Shown piece by piece: positions 28,680 through 38,346 of a DNA stretch of 64,000 nucleotides. How positions within the stretch are numbered: the first letter of the stretch is position 1; each line of letters starts with the position of its first letter. The translations under genes were made by a program, and so were the position numbers. The notes beneath the pieces were generated by a model. That model ran no database searches, was not told the origin of the DNA, and saw nothing but the letters and a program-made list of their open reading frames with translations. This DNA is from Phreatobacter sp. (lineage in GTDB: Bacteria; Pseudomonadota; Alphaproteobacteria; Rhizobiales; Phreatobacteraceae): NCBI RefSeq assembly GCF_022843985.1, contig NZ_JALHMP010000002.1, positions 124,001 to 188,000 of the forward strand. Reading direction: 5' to 3'.

Positions 28680-30293
28680 ATGGGCGTGACGGCGGCAGAC
28701 GGACGGCCGGCCGACCGGCAGGCCGAAAAGGCGCGTGAGCACGCCCAGAGCCGCAAACGCGTCGTCCGTCAGGTGCGCGATGCGCGTGATCGGCTGACCT
28801 CGACCACCGGCACGAAGCGCTCGTTCGAATATGAGTTGATGCGCGTCTTCGCGCAGAACAAGCGTTCGGCGGGCATCGCCGTCGCTCTCATTGCCGTCGC
28901 CACCGGCTGGGTTGCCGGCTGGGCCACCAATCCGGCGCTAGGAGCCGCGGCGGGTCTCGTCATCCTCGTTGCCCATGGCTTCTGCATGCTCATGGCGCGG
29001 TCCTTCCTCAAGGTCGCGCCAGACAAGGCCGATCTCGGATCCTGGCGCCTGCGCTTCGTCATCGCCGAGGTGATGCTCGGACTGGCCTGGGTTCTTGCCT
29101 TCATCGTCGTCATGCGAACCGAGGTCGCCGAGGCGAGCAATTTCCTGCTCGTCGGCATGCTCATCGTCGTCGCCGTCTCGGCGATGATCGGCTCGACCCT
29201 GCCGGCCGCCGTCTTGGCCTCCTCGCTGCCCGTCGCCGGCACGGTGATCGCTTATTTTCTGCTGCTCCACGGCATGCAGGGCGCGGTTCTCGGAGCCATG
29301 GCCCTCGGCACGCTCGTCTTCTTCGCCATCATCTCGGCGCGCCTCTACCAGACCAACCTCGCCACCATCGAGGCGCGGGCCGAGAAGGACGCGCTGATCG
29401 GCGAGTTGGAGACCGCCAAGACGAATTCCGACGAGGCCCGGCGCAATGCCGAGATGGCCAATATCGCCAAGTCGCAGTTCCTTGCCCAGATGAGCCACGA
29501 ACTGCGCACACCACTGAACGCTATCCTCGGCTTCTCGGAGGTGATGAAGGGGGAGATGTTCGGCCCCCACTCCTCCCCTCAATATGCCGAGTATGCCGGC
29601 GACATCCATTCCTCGGGACAGCATCTGCTCTCGCTGATCAACGAGATCCTCGACCTGTCGCGCATCGAGGCGGGCCGCTACGACCTTAACGAGGAGGCCT
29701 TGACGCTCGCCTATGTCGTTGAGGACTGCCATCACCTGCTCAAGGTGCGCGCCAAGAACAAGGGCGTCGCCATCATAGAGCGCTTCGAGACCGACATGCC
29801 GAAGCTCTGGGCGGACGAGCGCTCGATCCGGCAGATCGTGCTCAATCTGATGTCCAACGCTATCAAGTTCACCCCGGTCGGTGGCGAGATCACCCTGAAG
29901 GTCGGCTGGACCGCATCGGGCGGACAGTATATCGCGGTGAAAGACACGGGGCCCGGCATTCCCGAGGACGAGATTCCAATCGTCCTGTCGAATTTCGGCC
30001 AGGGCTCCAATGCGATCAAGAATGCCGAACAGGGCACCGGCCTGGGACTGCCCATCGTCCAGGGCCTGGTCTCCATGCATGGCGGTACCTTCACGCTGAA
30101 GTCGACCGTGCGCATCGGGACCGAGGTGACCGTGACCTTCCCGGCCGAACGCGTGATGGAAGCACTGCCAGCCATCGCCAGCCCGCCCGTGGTCGCTCCC
30201 ATCGACATTCCCATGGCCGAGGAGCCGATGCCCGCCGCCATGGTGCAGAATGTCGGAGCGCTCCGCCGCGCCCTGTTCGGGCCGCGCCGCTGA
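28680..30293 (+). CDS. Membrane sensor histidine kinase (DivJ/PleC/PdhS-like)
   Basis: A 537-residue protein. A basic, cytosolic N-terminus is followed by about six membrane helices (roughly residues 68-230), a helical linker, then a complete kinase. The H-box SQFLAQMSHELRTPLNAILGF is intact, as are the N-box (LNLMSNAIKFTPVGG), G1 (VKDTGPGIPEDE) and G2 (GTGLGLPIVQGLVSMHGG). The H-box neighbourhood (GFSEVMKGEMFGPHSSPQYAEYAGDIHSSGQHLLSLIN) resembles the DivJ/PleC/PdhS group that controls cell-cycle regulator DivK in alphaproteobacteria; that assignment is inferred. No response regulator is adjacent. ATG 28680 has GGAGAGG upstream; TTG 28662 is a less likely start. Confidence 0.9.
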   Translation: MGVTAADGRPADRQAEKAREHAQSRKRVVRQVRDARDRLTSTTGTKRSFEYELMRVFAQNKRSAGIAVALIAVATGWVAGWATNPALGAAAGLVILVAHGFCMLMARSFLKVAPDKADLGSWRLRFVIAEVMLGLAWVLAFIVVMRTEVAEASNFLLVGMLIVVAVSAMIGSTLPAAVLASSLPVAGTVIAYFLLLHGMQGAVLGAMALGTLVFFAIISARLYQTNLATIEARAEKDALIGELETAKTNSDEARRNAEMANIAKSQFLAQMSHELRTPLNAILGFSEVMKGEMFGPHSSPQYAEYAGDIHSSGQHLLSLINEILDLSRIEAGRYDLNEEALTLAYVVEDCHHLLKVRAKNKGVAIIERFETDMPKLWADERSIRQIVLNLMSNAIKFTPVGGEITLKVGWTASGGQYIAVKDTGPGIPEDEIPIVLSNFGQGSNAIKNAEQGTGLGLPIVQGLVSMHGGTFTLKSTVRIGTEVTVTFPAERVMEALPAIASPPVVAPIDIPMAEEPMPAAMVQNVGALRRALFGPRR

Positions 30294-30382
30294 AGCCCAT
30301 CCTCCATCCCGCCGGCTTGACCCTTCCCGAGCGATGATGTGCAGTTACACGATAGGAAGCCTGCCGCACGAGGACGTCTGCG

Positions 30383-30994
30383 ATGAAGCTCTACGATACC
30401 CCGCTTGCACCCAATCCGCGCCGCGTCCGCGTCTTCCTCGCCGAAAAGGGCCTCGATATCCCCAAGGTCACCATCGACCTCGGCAAGATGGAACAGAAGT
30501 CGGAGAGCTACGCCGCCGTCAATCCACGCCAGCGAACGCCCGCCCTCGAGCTGGAAGACGGTTCGATCCTGTGTGAATCCATCGCCATCTGCCGCTATAT
30601 CGAGGCGCTCCATCCCGAGCCGAACCTCTTCGGGCAGACGCCCAGGGAAATCGGTGAGATCGAGATGTGGTCGCGTCGCGCCGAGCTGAATCTTCTCTCG
30701 ACGATCGCCTCGGCTTTCCGCCATCTGCACCCCGCCATGGCCGCCATGGAAGTGCCGCAGGTGAAGGAATGGGGCGAGGTCAACAAGGCCCGCATCGTCG
30801 ACGAACTCGCCTTCCTCGACAGACAGCTCGCCGGTCGCGACTTCGTCTGCTGCGACCGTTTCACCAATGCCGACATCACCGCGATGATCGGGATCGATTT
30901 CCTCAAGCCGACCCGCGTCGCCGTTCCGGACGAACTGGTCGACCTGAAGCGCTGGCATGCGGCTATGGCCGCCCGTCCCAGCGCCAAGGCCTGA
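30383..30994 (+). CDS. Glutathione S-transferase family protein
   Basis: A 203-residue two-domain GST. The thioredoxin-like N-terminal domain begins MKLYDTPLAPNPRRVRVFLAE and holds the glutathione-contact motif LEDGSILCESIAICRYIE (cis-Pro region PRQRTPALEL before it). The helical C-terminal domain includes DRFTNADITAMIGIDFL, the usual N-capping/hydrophobic staple site. It conjugates or reduces electrophiles with glutathione; the substrate is unknown. The N-terminal Asn/Pro context resembles Beta/Nu-like bacterial GSTs. It lies 89 bases after the sensor kinase on the same strand and 40 bases before the UDG-like gene. Confidence 0.92.
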   Translation: MKLYDTPLAPNPRRVRVFLAEKGLDIPKVTIDLGKMEQKSESYAAVNPRQRTPALELEDGSILCESIAICRYIEALHPEPNLFGQTPREIGEIEMWSRRAELNLLSTIASAFRHLHPAMAAMEVPQVKEWGEVNKARIVDELAFLDRQLAGRDFVCCDRFTNADITAMIGIDFLKPTRVAVPDELVDLKRWHAAMAARPSAKA

Positions 30995-31034
30995 GGGCGG
31001 AAGCCTGACCGCCGGGCGGCGTCTCAGCGACGGC

Positions 31035-31676
31035 ATGGCAGGTGAGGGCGCAGACGCCCTCGCGGCCCTTGAGCGCGCTATATCCACCTGCCGGATCTGC
31101 GCCGACACCCCCCGTGGCGCGCCGCTTCCCCATGCCCCGCGACCCGTCGCCTGGCCTTCGGCCACAGCGCGCATCCTGGTCGCTGGCCAGGCCCCCGGCA
31201 CCCGCGTCCATGCCTCGGGCCGGCCCTTCACCGACCCGTCCGGCGACAGGCTGCGCTCGTGGATGGGGCTGGACGAGGCCGTCTTCTACGACCGTTCCCG
31301 CCTCGCCATCCTTCCCATGGGCTTCTGCTTTCCCGGCCTCGACGCCAAGGGAGCTGACCTGCCGCCGCGCCGCGAATGCCGTGACGCCTGGCATGACCGG
31401 GTGATGGCGGCCATGCCGCAGGTCGACCTGATCCTTGCCATCGGTGCTGCGGCGCAGGCCTATCACCTCGCTCGGCTTGGCCTGGGGCATCTGCGCGGCG
31501 CGACCCTGACCGAGACTGTCGCCGCCTGGCGCACCATTCTCGCGGCACGCGCCAGCCCGGCCGTCTTCGTCCTGCCGCACCCTTCCTGGCGCAATTCGGG
31601 ATGGCTGAAGCGCCATCCCTGGTTCGAGGTCGACATTGTCCCGGCGCTGCGGCGGGCAGTGGCGGCGCGGGTTTAG
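31035..31676 (+). CDS. Uracil-DNA-glycosylase-family protein
   Basis: A 213-residue member of the uracil-DNA glycosylase superfamily. The first motif reads ILVAGQAPGTRVHASGRPF (family 4 and relatives have GEAPG; here Gln replaces Glu). ILPMGFCFPG and ILAIGAAAQAYHL follow, and the C-terminal catalytic/intercalation motif is LPHPSWRNSGWLKR. Only two cysteines lie near the N-terminus (CRICAD), so the four-cysteine iron-sulphur cluster of family 4 is incomplete or absent. It may act in base excision repair, or on another substrate as some YgiF-type relatives do. The start is ATG 31035; a longer upstream frame overlaps the GST gene. Confidence 0.83.
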   Translation: MAGEGADALAALERAISTCRICADTPRGAPLPHAPRPVAWPSATARILVAGQAPGTRVHASGRPFTDPSGDRLRSWMGLDEAVFYDRSRLAILPMGFCFPGLDAKGADLPPRRECRDAWHDRVMAAMPQVDLILAIGAAAQAYHLARLGLGHLRGATLTETVAAWRTILAARASPAVFVLPHPSWRNSGWLKRHPWFEVDIVPALRRAVAARV

Positions 31677-31713
31677 GGCCGTTGGCCGGGGAACGGTGCC
31701 GGGGGGTGGGGCG

Positions 31714-32586
31714 TCACTTCCGCTCGAGGCGGGCGAACAGGCTGGACGTGTCCCAGCGGCCGCCGCCCATCGCCTGGACCTCGCCATAGAACTGGTCAAC
31801 CACCGCGGTCACCGGCAGAGTCGCACCGTTCCGGCGGGCCTCCGCCAGGCAGATCGACAGGTCCTTGCGCATCCAGTCCACGGCAAAGCCGAAGTCGAAC
31901 TTGTCCTGGTTCATTGTCTTGTGACGGTTCTCCATCTGCCACGACCCGGCGGCACCCTTGGAAATGACGTCGACGAGCTGCTCAATGTCGAGACCGGCTT
32001 TCCTAGCGAAATGCAGCCCCTCGGAAAGACCCTGGACGAGGCCGGCGATGCAGATCTGGTTGACCATCTTGGCGAGCTGGCCGGCCCCCGGTCCGCCAAG
32101 CCGGCGGGCGGCGCGGGCAAAGGCCATGATCACGGGTTCGGCGCGGGCATAGTCCGCCTCCTCGCCGCCGCACATGACCGTGAGAACGCCGTTCTCGGCA
32201 CCGGCCTGGCCGCCCGAGACAGGCGCGTCGACGAAGCCGATCCCGAGGGCCTTCGCCTTGGCCTGGAGCTCGCGCGCGACATCGGCGGACGCGGTGGTGT
32301 TGTCGACGAAGACCGTGCCGGGCGCCATGGCCTGGAACGCGCCGTCCGGGCCGATGGTGACGGCCCGCAGGTCATCGTCATTGCCGACGCAGGCGAAGAC
32401 GAAATCCTGACCGGCAGCCGCCTCCTTCGGCGTCCGCGCCGCTCTGCCACCATGCTGCGCCACCCAGGAATCGGCCTTGGCGGCCGTGCGGTTGTAGACG
32501 GTCAGGGCATGGCCGCCCTTGGCCTTGAGGTGGCCGGCCATGGGATAGCCCATGACGCCGAGACCGAGGAACGCGACTTTCGCCAT
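31714..32586 (-). CDS. NAD(P)-dependent 3-hydroxyisobutyrate-dehydrogenase-like oxidoreductase
   Basis: A 290-residue beta-hydroxyacid dehydrogenase. The N-terminal Rossmann motif FLGLGVMGYPMAGHL (GxGxMGxxMA) with VYNRTAAKA suggests NADP preference (Arg after Asn). The substrate motif VDAPVSGGQAGAENG and the catalytic lysine in GAGQLAKMVNQI are intact. This family includes 3-hydroxyisobutyrate, tartronate semialdehyde (GlxR) and related dehydrogenases. The exact substrate is not determined. ATG 32586 is the natural start. The gene is convergent with the UDG-like gene and divergent from the dctP-like gene 247 bases away. Confidence 0.88.
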   Translation of the reverse strand: MAKVAFLGLGVMGYPMAGHLKAKGGHALTVYNRTAAKADSWVAQHGGRAARTPKEAAAGQDFVFACVGNDDDLRAVTIGPDGAFQAMAPGTVFVDNTTASADVARELQAKAKALGIGFVDAPVSGGQAGAENGVLTVMCGGEEADYARAEPVIMAFARAARRLGGPGAGQLAKMVNQICIAGLVQGLSEGLHFARKAGLDIEQLVDVISKGAAGSWQMENRHKTMNQDKFDFGFAVDWMRKDLSICLAEARRNGATLPVTAVVDQFYGEVQAMGGGRWDTSSLFARLERK

Positions 32587-32716
32587 GATGTGAACTCCGC
32601 TGCGATAGCTGGAAAGAAGGGACGCCTACCATCCCCGTGGCGGACGTGAGGTCAAGCCTTGCGGTTCGCCAACCCACTGCCGAGTCGCGATTACGTACAA
32701 ACACTTGGCCATGTGA

Positions 32717-33928
<1,212 letters not shown>

Positions 33929-33949
33929 TCTCGCCCAGGCGAGTGACAC

Positions 33950-33982
33950 AAAACCCCGGCGGAGCAATCCACCGGGGTTTTT
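33950..33982 (+). terminator. Rho-independent terminator after dctP
   Basis: AAAACCCCGG (33950-33959) and CCGGGGTTTT (33972-33981) form a perfect 10-base stem with a 12-base loop and a T5 tract. It starts 22 bases after the dctP stop. The A-tract on the other side makes it able to act for the convergent patatin gene too. Confidence 0.88.
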
Positions 33983-34025
33983 CATGGGATCATCGGGATA
34001 CCGTACCGAAGTCCTTGCCCGGACC

Positions 34026-35204
34026 TCAGGGACGATAGCCGGGCGGGCGCTTCAGCCAGGGCTGGTTGGTGCGGATCTCGTTGCGGCCGAACTCGAACAG
34101 CGCGTTCATGTAGACGGGATCGAAGGGCTTCTCGTAAGGCACCGTGAATCGCCTGGAAATATAGGCGAGATTGAAGTCGACCCGGTCGCGCTGGGTGACC
34201 AAATACATCCGGTAAATGTCGCCGATGGCGTTCGACGTGATCATCGTCGAGATGGACCGCGCGGCAATCTGCAACAGGCCGCGCTTGACCTCCTCGTTCA
34301 GTTCCTGTGTCCGGCCGTTGCGGATGATCCAGGCCACCCGTGGGACGCGGCGCACCACGGCAGGTGCATTCCGCAGCGGGGCATCGCTCGGGTAGAGGAA
34401 CACCTGGGTCGTTGCCCCGCCGTCGACATGCATTTCCTGGCGCCGTGTAGCGCCCACCATGACGTCCATCATCACGGGCGGAAACGCCCCCGGGATGGAG
34501 GCCGAGGCGAGCAGGATGTCACGGATCGCCTGGACCTTGCCCGGATGGTTGCTGATAGCGATCGCGCCGATATTCCACGCCACCGGCTGGCCAAGGTCGA
34601 GATTGGTGGTGCCGATCATCAGCACGCGACCCTTCCGGTACTCGCGGCCGATCTCCTCGACCATCTCGGGCGTGATATGGGTAGCGATCAGCGCAGCAAG
34701 CGGCCGGCTGTCGGCGACGGAATCGCCGTTGAGGATGGTGACGATCGGCAGGATCTGGGCGATGTTGTCGCGCTGGATGGTCGTATAGACAGCCTTGAGC
34801 TGCGCGTCGTAGCGGCTTCCGAGGAAGGCGAAGGGCGCTGTCAGGGCGCCGGTGGAGACGCCGGTCACCAGGCGGAACTGCGGCCGGTCGCCCCGTTCCG
34901 TCCAGCCGTAGAGCAATCCCGCTCCGAACGCGCCGTTCTCGCCGCCGCCTGAAATGGCGAGCAGATGATCCGTGCCGGTTTCCCCCGACAGGCGCCGCCG
35001 CTGTTCGGATGCGGCAAAGCTGGCGGTGAGGGCCGCAGTGTCCCCGCTGAGGGAGAAACGCGCATCGGGAATACCGAGGAACGACGCCTCGGCCGTCTCG
35101 TGCCGCGGAACGGCCGGCAGCCGCGGCTGGGTCGAACACCCCGCGAGAACCACGGTCATCGCCATGATGGCGAACTGAAACAGGCGAGGCACTGTCGGTT
35201 GCAT
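34026..35204 (-). CDS. Patatin-like phospholipase, lipoprotein
   Basis: A 392-residue protein with a lipoprotein signal: hydrophobic segment then lipobox LAGC (Cys about residue 23), so the mature protein is membrane-tethered. The patatin domain has the oxyanion loop ISGGGENGAFGAGLL, the nucleophile GVSTGALTAPF (GxSxG) and the catalytic Asp in HVDGGATTQ, forming the Ser-Asp dyad of acyl hydrolases. Substrates are usually phospholipid acyl chains. The gene stands between dctP (convergent) and dctM (same strand, upstream, 94 bases away), so it may be a read-through partner of the TRAP permease genes. Whether it shares their function is unknown. Confidence 0.88.
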   Translation of the reverse strand: MQPTVPRLFQFAIMAMTVVLAGCSTQPRLPAVPRHETAEASFLGIPDARFSLSGDTAALTASFAASEQRRRLSGETGTDHLLAISGGGENGAFGAGLLYGWTERGDRPQFRLVTGVSTGALTAPFAFLGSRYDAQLKAVYTTIQRDNIAQILPIVTILNGDSVADSRPLAALIATHITPEMVEEIGREYRKGRVLMIGTTNLDLGQPVAWNIGAIAISNHPGKVQAIRDILLASASIPGAFPPVMMDVMVGATRRQEMHVDGGATTQVFLYPSDAPLRNAPAVVRRVPRVAWIIRNGRTQELNEEVKRGLLQIAARSISTMITSNAIGDIYRMYLVTQRDRVDFNLAYISRRFTVPYEKPFDPVYMNALFEFGRNEIRTNQPWLKRPPGYRP

Positions 35205-35298
35205 GAACCACTCCGTGCCTCATCGATAAAGGGCGGCTCGCGGAGCGTCTAGGGCCGAAAAGACACGGGCCGCGACGGTCAGGCGCGGCCCGGTCATC

Positions 35299-37380
35299 TC
35301 AGTTGCGCGGCGCCGGCGGTGGCTCCAGCCCGGGCGGCGGTCCGCCAAGGCCAGGCGGCGGTCCGCCCAGGCCTGGTGGCGGTCCGCCCAGGCCTGGTGG
35401 CGGGCCTCCGAGCCCAGGCAAGCCGCCCGGCGCATCGAAGCTCGGCAGGCCGGTGCCGAGGCCCGGCAACTCGATGCGGATCTCCACCTTGGAGGGGTCC
35501 ACCGTCGGCGCCGTGCCCTTGTAATGCATGACGAGGCCCGGGAAGGCGATGACCAGCGTCACCATGATGCACTGGATGAAGACGAATGGCACCGCGCCCT
35601 GGTAGATCTGCAGGGTCTTGACGGGTTCCATGGGTTTACCCGTGACCTTGTCGGTAAAGGGATCCTTCGGCGCGACCGAGCGCAGATAGAACAGCGCGAA
35701 GCCGAACGGCGGCGTCAGGAAAGAGGTCTGCATGTTCACGGACAGGATCACCCCGAACCAGATCAGATCGATCCCCAGTTTCTCGGCGGCTGGTCCCATC
35801 AAAGGCACGATGATGAAGGCCAGTTCGAAAAAGTCGAGGAAGAAGCCAAGGATGAAGACGACGAGGTTGACCACGATGAGGAAGCCCACCTGGCCACCCG
35901 GCAGCGAGGTCAGAAGGTGTTCGACCCAGATGTGACCGTTCACGCCGTAGAACGTGAGCCCGAACACGCGGGCGCCGACCAGGATGAAGAGCACGAAGGC
36001 CGACAGTTTCGCCGTCGACTCGGTCGCCTGCTTGATGATGCCGAAATTGAAGCGGCGCTCCTCGCCGGTCAGGTAACGCTTCACGCCGGCCAGCAGGAGT
36101 GCGCCGGCCGCTCCCATCGCGCCGCCTTCCGTGGGCGTGGCGACACCGATGAAGATCGTCCCGAGCACCAGGAAGATGAGGGCCAACGGCGGCACCATCA
36201 CGAAGGTGACCTGCTCGGCGATGTTGGAGATGAGACGTCTGCCGGTGAAGCGCTCCATGAGGCCGACGACGAGCGCATAGAGGCTGCCGAAGGCGATCGC
36301 TTCCGAACTCACGGCCAGCAGCGGCTGCGCCGTTTCGCGCAGATAGTACCAGCCGAAGCCGAAGACCACCGATGCGATGAACGTCACGTACCAGTACTTG
36401 GCGCCGAACAGGTAGTTGAGCAGCGCACAGAGGAAAGCCACCAGGACCGTCACCGACATCGTCAGGATGATGAAGTCGGCCAAACCCGTCACGTTAGTCT
36501 GGCTCATCACGTGATAGGCGACGAGGCCCGAGAACAGCGTGAGGATGCCGAGCTGCGCCACACCGCGCGAACCGTCGGGCTCGAGAAAACCGACATCCTG
36601 CTTCGGCAGACCGGGCACGGCCTGCGGATTGATCATGGAGACGATGAAAACCCAGCCCGCATACATGAGCGTCAGAATCAGGCCGGGCAAGAAGGCGCCC
36701 TGGTACATGTCGCCCACGGACCGGCCCAGCTGGTCGGCCATGACGATGAGCACCAGCGAGGGCGGGATGATCTGCGCCAGCGTCCCTGAGGCCAGGATGA
36801 CGCCGCTCGCCAGCCGTCGATCATAACCGTAGCGCAGCATGATGGGCAGTGAGATGAGCCCCATGGAGATCACCGATGCCGCCACCACACCGGTGGTCGC
36901 CGCAAGCAGAGCACCCACGAAAATGACCGCATAGGCGAGGCCGCCTCGGACCGTTCCGAAGAGTTGCCCGATCGTGTCGAGCAGGTCCTCCGCCATGCCG
37001 GAGCGCTCGAGGATGAGCCCCATGAAGGTGAAGAACGGGATCGCCAGCAGCGTCTCGTTGTTCATCGTGCCGAAAATGCGTTCAGGCAGCGCCTGCAGGA
37101 AGTTCGGCTGGAACAGTCCGAGTTCGATGCCGATGATGGCGAAGAACAGGCCATTGGCGGCGAGCGCGAAGGCGACCGGGTAACCCAGCAGCATGAACAT
37201 CACCAGCACGACGAACATCACCGGCGCCATGTTGGCGCGAAGGAAGTCGCCCACACCGCTGCCGGTGGCCGCCTGGGCCGGTTCCGTGAGGAATGTCAGG
37301 GCGAGAACGGTGAGGGCGGCGGCGGCGAGCGCGCCCGACAGGAAACGGCGGATGGTCACTGAATGTCTCCTGGTGCGCAT
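35299..37380 (-). CDS. TRAP transporter large permease (DctM/TakM-like) with proline-rich tail
   Basis: A 693-residue multi-pass membrane protein. After a signal-anchor-like N-terminus, the DctM domain (GYPVAFALAANGLFFAIIGI, ALPERIFGTMNNETLLAIPFF, IMLRYGYDRRLASGVILASGTLAQIIPPSLVL) supplies sodium-driven transport. It is longer than the common 425-residue DctM and matches the large TakM-type subunits, with an extended middle region of extra helices. The C-terminal ~40 residues carry GLGGPPP repeats. Its ATG overlaps the dctQ stop (TGATG), so the pair is translationally coupled. The partner binding protein is presumably the TakP-like protein at 32834-33928. GTG 37383 is an alternative start. 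Confidence 0.92.
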   Translation of the reverse strand: MRTRRHSVTIRRFLSGALAAAALTVLALTFLTEPAQAATGSGVGDFLRANMAPVMFVVLVMFMLLGYPVAFALAANGLFFAIIGIELGLFQPNFLQALPERIFGTMNNETLLAIPFFTFMGLILERSGMAEDLLDTIGQLFGTVRGGLAYAVIFVGALLAATTGVVAASVISMGLISLPIMLRYGYDRRLASGVILASGTLAQIIPPSLVLIVMADQLGRSVGDMYQGAFLPGLILTLMYAGWVFIVSMINPQAVPGLPKQDVGFLEPDGSRGVAQLGILTLFSGLVAYHVMSQTNVTGLADFIILTMSVTVLVAFLCALLNYLFGAKYWYVTFIASVVFGFGWYYLRETAQPLLAVSSEAIAFGSLYALVVGLMERFTGRRLISNIAEQVTFVMVPPLALIFLVLGTIFIGVATPTEGGAMGAAGALLLAGVKRYLTGEERRFNFGIIKQATESTAKLSAFVLFILVGARVFGLTFYGVNGHIWVEHLLTSLPGGQVGFLIVVNLVVFILGFFLDFFELAFIIVPLMGPAAEKLGIDLIWFGVILSVNMQTSFLTPPFGFALFYLRSVAPKDPFTDKVTGKPMEPVKTLQIYQGAVPFVFIQCIMVTLVIAFPGLVMHYKGTAPTVDPSKVEIRIELPGLGTGLPSFDAPGGLPGLGGPPPGLGGPPPGLGGPPPGLGGPPPGLEPPPAPRN
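35339..35422 (-). repeat. 21-bp tandem repeats encoding GLGGPPP
   Basis: Four consecutive 21-base units (35339-35359, 35360-35380, 35381-35401, 35402-35422) at the 3' end of dctM. Units two and three are identical; the outer two have diverged. Each encodes one heptapeptide GLGGPPP (phase shifted), giving a proline/glycine-rich cytoplasmic or periplasmic tail. The unit length is a multiple of three, so copy-number change would keep the frame. Confidence 0.85.
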
Positions 37381-37988
37381 CACTTCTTGGCGGCGTCGAG
37401 CAGGCCCTGGGCCCTAGCGGCCTCGAGCAGGCGGGCGGCTTCCGCCTCGGCCATCTCGCTATGGCCACCGCCGTGGACGTCCTCGATGTCACCGCGCATG
37501 ATGGCAATTCGCTTGATCAACTCGCTGATGCCCTGGAACAGCAGCAGCACGAAGCCGGCCAACACCAGGAATTTGGCAGGCCAGACGACAAGGCCGCCGG
37601 CATTCATCGACTGCTCGTTCTGCAGGTAGGACTTGAGGAAGAACGGCCAGCTGTCCAGCAGCAGCAGGATACAGAACGGCATCAGGAACAGGGTGTGGCC
37701 CAGCACCTCGATCCAGTTGCGCACGCGCTTCGGGAAGCGGCTGCTGACGATGTCGATCCGGATGTGCTCGTTGGACAGCAACGTCCACGCCGCGCAGAGC
37801 ATGAAGACGGCACCGAACAGGTACCATTGCGCTTCCAGCCAGGCGTTCGAGGAGCTCGAGAACGCCTTTCGGATGATCGCGTTGCCAGCCGAAATGAGAA
37901 TGGCGACGAGGATCAGCCAACTGGCCGCCCTGCCGATATGGGTGTTCACCGCGTCGATGACACGGCTGATCGACAGAAGTCCCTGCAT
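37380..37988 (-). CDS. TRAP transporter small permease (DctQ/TakQ-like)
   Basis: About 202 residues with four membrane helices: IGRAASWLILVAILISAGNAI, then LEAQWYLFGAVFMLCAAWTLL with NEHIRIDIV, then HTLFLMPFCILLLLDSWPFF, then AKFLVLAGFVLLLFQGISELI. This is the classic DctQ architecture, bridging receptor and large permease. The C-terminus (about 40 residues) is hydrophilic. The start is uncertain: ATG 37988 (MQGLLSISRVIDAVNTHIG) matches TakQ N-termini and has GGGGAG upstream; ATG 38015 adds nine residues. Its stop overlaps the dctM start by one base (TGATG). Confidence 0.88.
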   Translation of the reverse strand: MQGLLSISRVIDAVNTHIGRAASWLILVAILISAGNAIIRKAFSSSSNAWLEAQWYLFGAVFMLCAAWTLLSNEHIRIDIVSSRFPKRVRNWIEVLGHTLFLMPFCILLLLDSWPFFLKSYLQNEQSMNAGGLVVWPAKFLVLAGFVLLLFQGISELIKRIAIMRGDIEDVHGGGHSEMAEAEAARLLEAARAQGLLDAAKK

Positions 37989-38346
37989 GCCGGGTAGACT
38001 CCCCTGGAAGGCCATCACCTCGCGGGGCCGCAGGAGAGGACGCCTTTGCACCCCGCTCTCACGCATGCGAGCGGAAGACCCGCTGCCATGAAGCATCATG
38101 AAACGTGTCTGCCGACAATGTCCGGTCGCTGCGTCATGGACGCAGCCCGCATTGTCCCTCGATCGCCCACCATGCCTGTCCCGCTGACCGACCCCGCAAT
38201 TGTTGTGCGGTGACCGGTACGACGTCGAAATGTCGCACCTCCTCTATGCCACGGCTGCGGCGGGGACAACAGTGGCATGCGGAATGAACAGCGGGATTTG
38301 CCCGCATCTGGCGCCATTCTTTTGAAAACGTGGCGACGCCGCCAGA
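37989..38346. other. Intergenic region upstream of dctQM
   Basis: These 358 bases carry no gene I can support. They separate the end of the EamA gene from the dctQ start, both on the minus strand, so they should hold the dctQM promoter. The only clear structure is a compound inverted repeat at 38114-38156, described separately. No tRNA or open frame of coding character was seen. Confidence 0.5.
38114..38156. repeat. Compound inverted repeat upstream of dctQM
   Basis: Nested perfect arms: outer GACAATG (38114-38120) with CATTGTC (38150-38156), and inner GCTGCGTC (38128-38135) with GACGCAGC (38139-38146) around an ATG loop. The internal gaps are 7 and 3 bases. It lies about 125 bases upstream of the dctQ start and 190 bases downstream of the EamA stop. 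It has no T-run on the minus strand, so an operator or structured leader is likelier than a terminator. Role inferred. Confidence 0.6.

Noticed and set aside
35339-35422. Tandem repeats considered as a CRISPR array
   Set aside because: The units are directly adjacent with no spacers, inside a coding gene, and encode a heptapeptide repeat.
35524-36789. Plus-strand frame of 421 residues opposite dctM
   Set aside because: Charged, His/Asp/Glu-rich reverse complement of a membrane protein gene. It is typical of GC-rich antisense frames.
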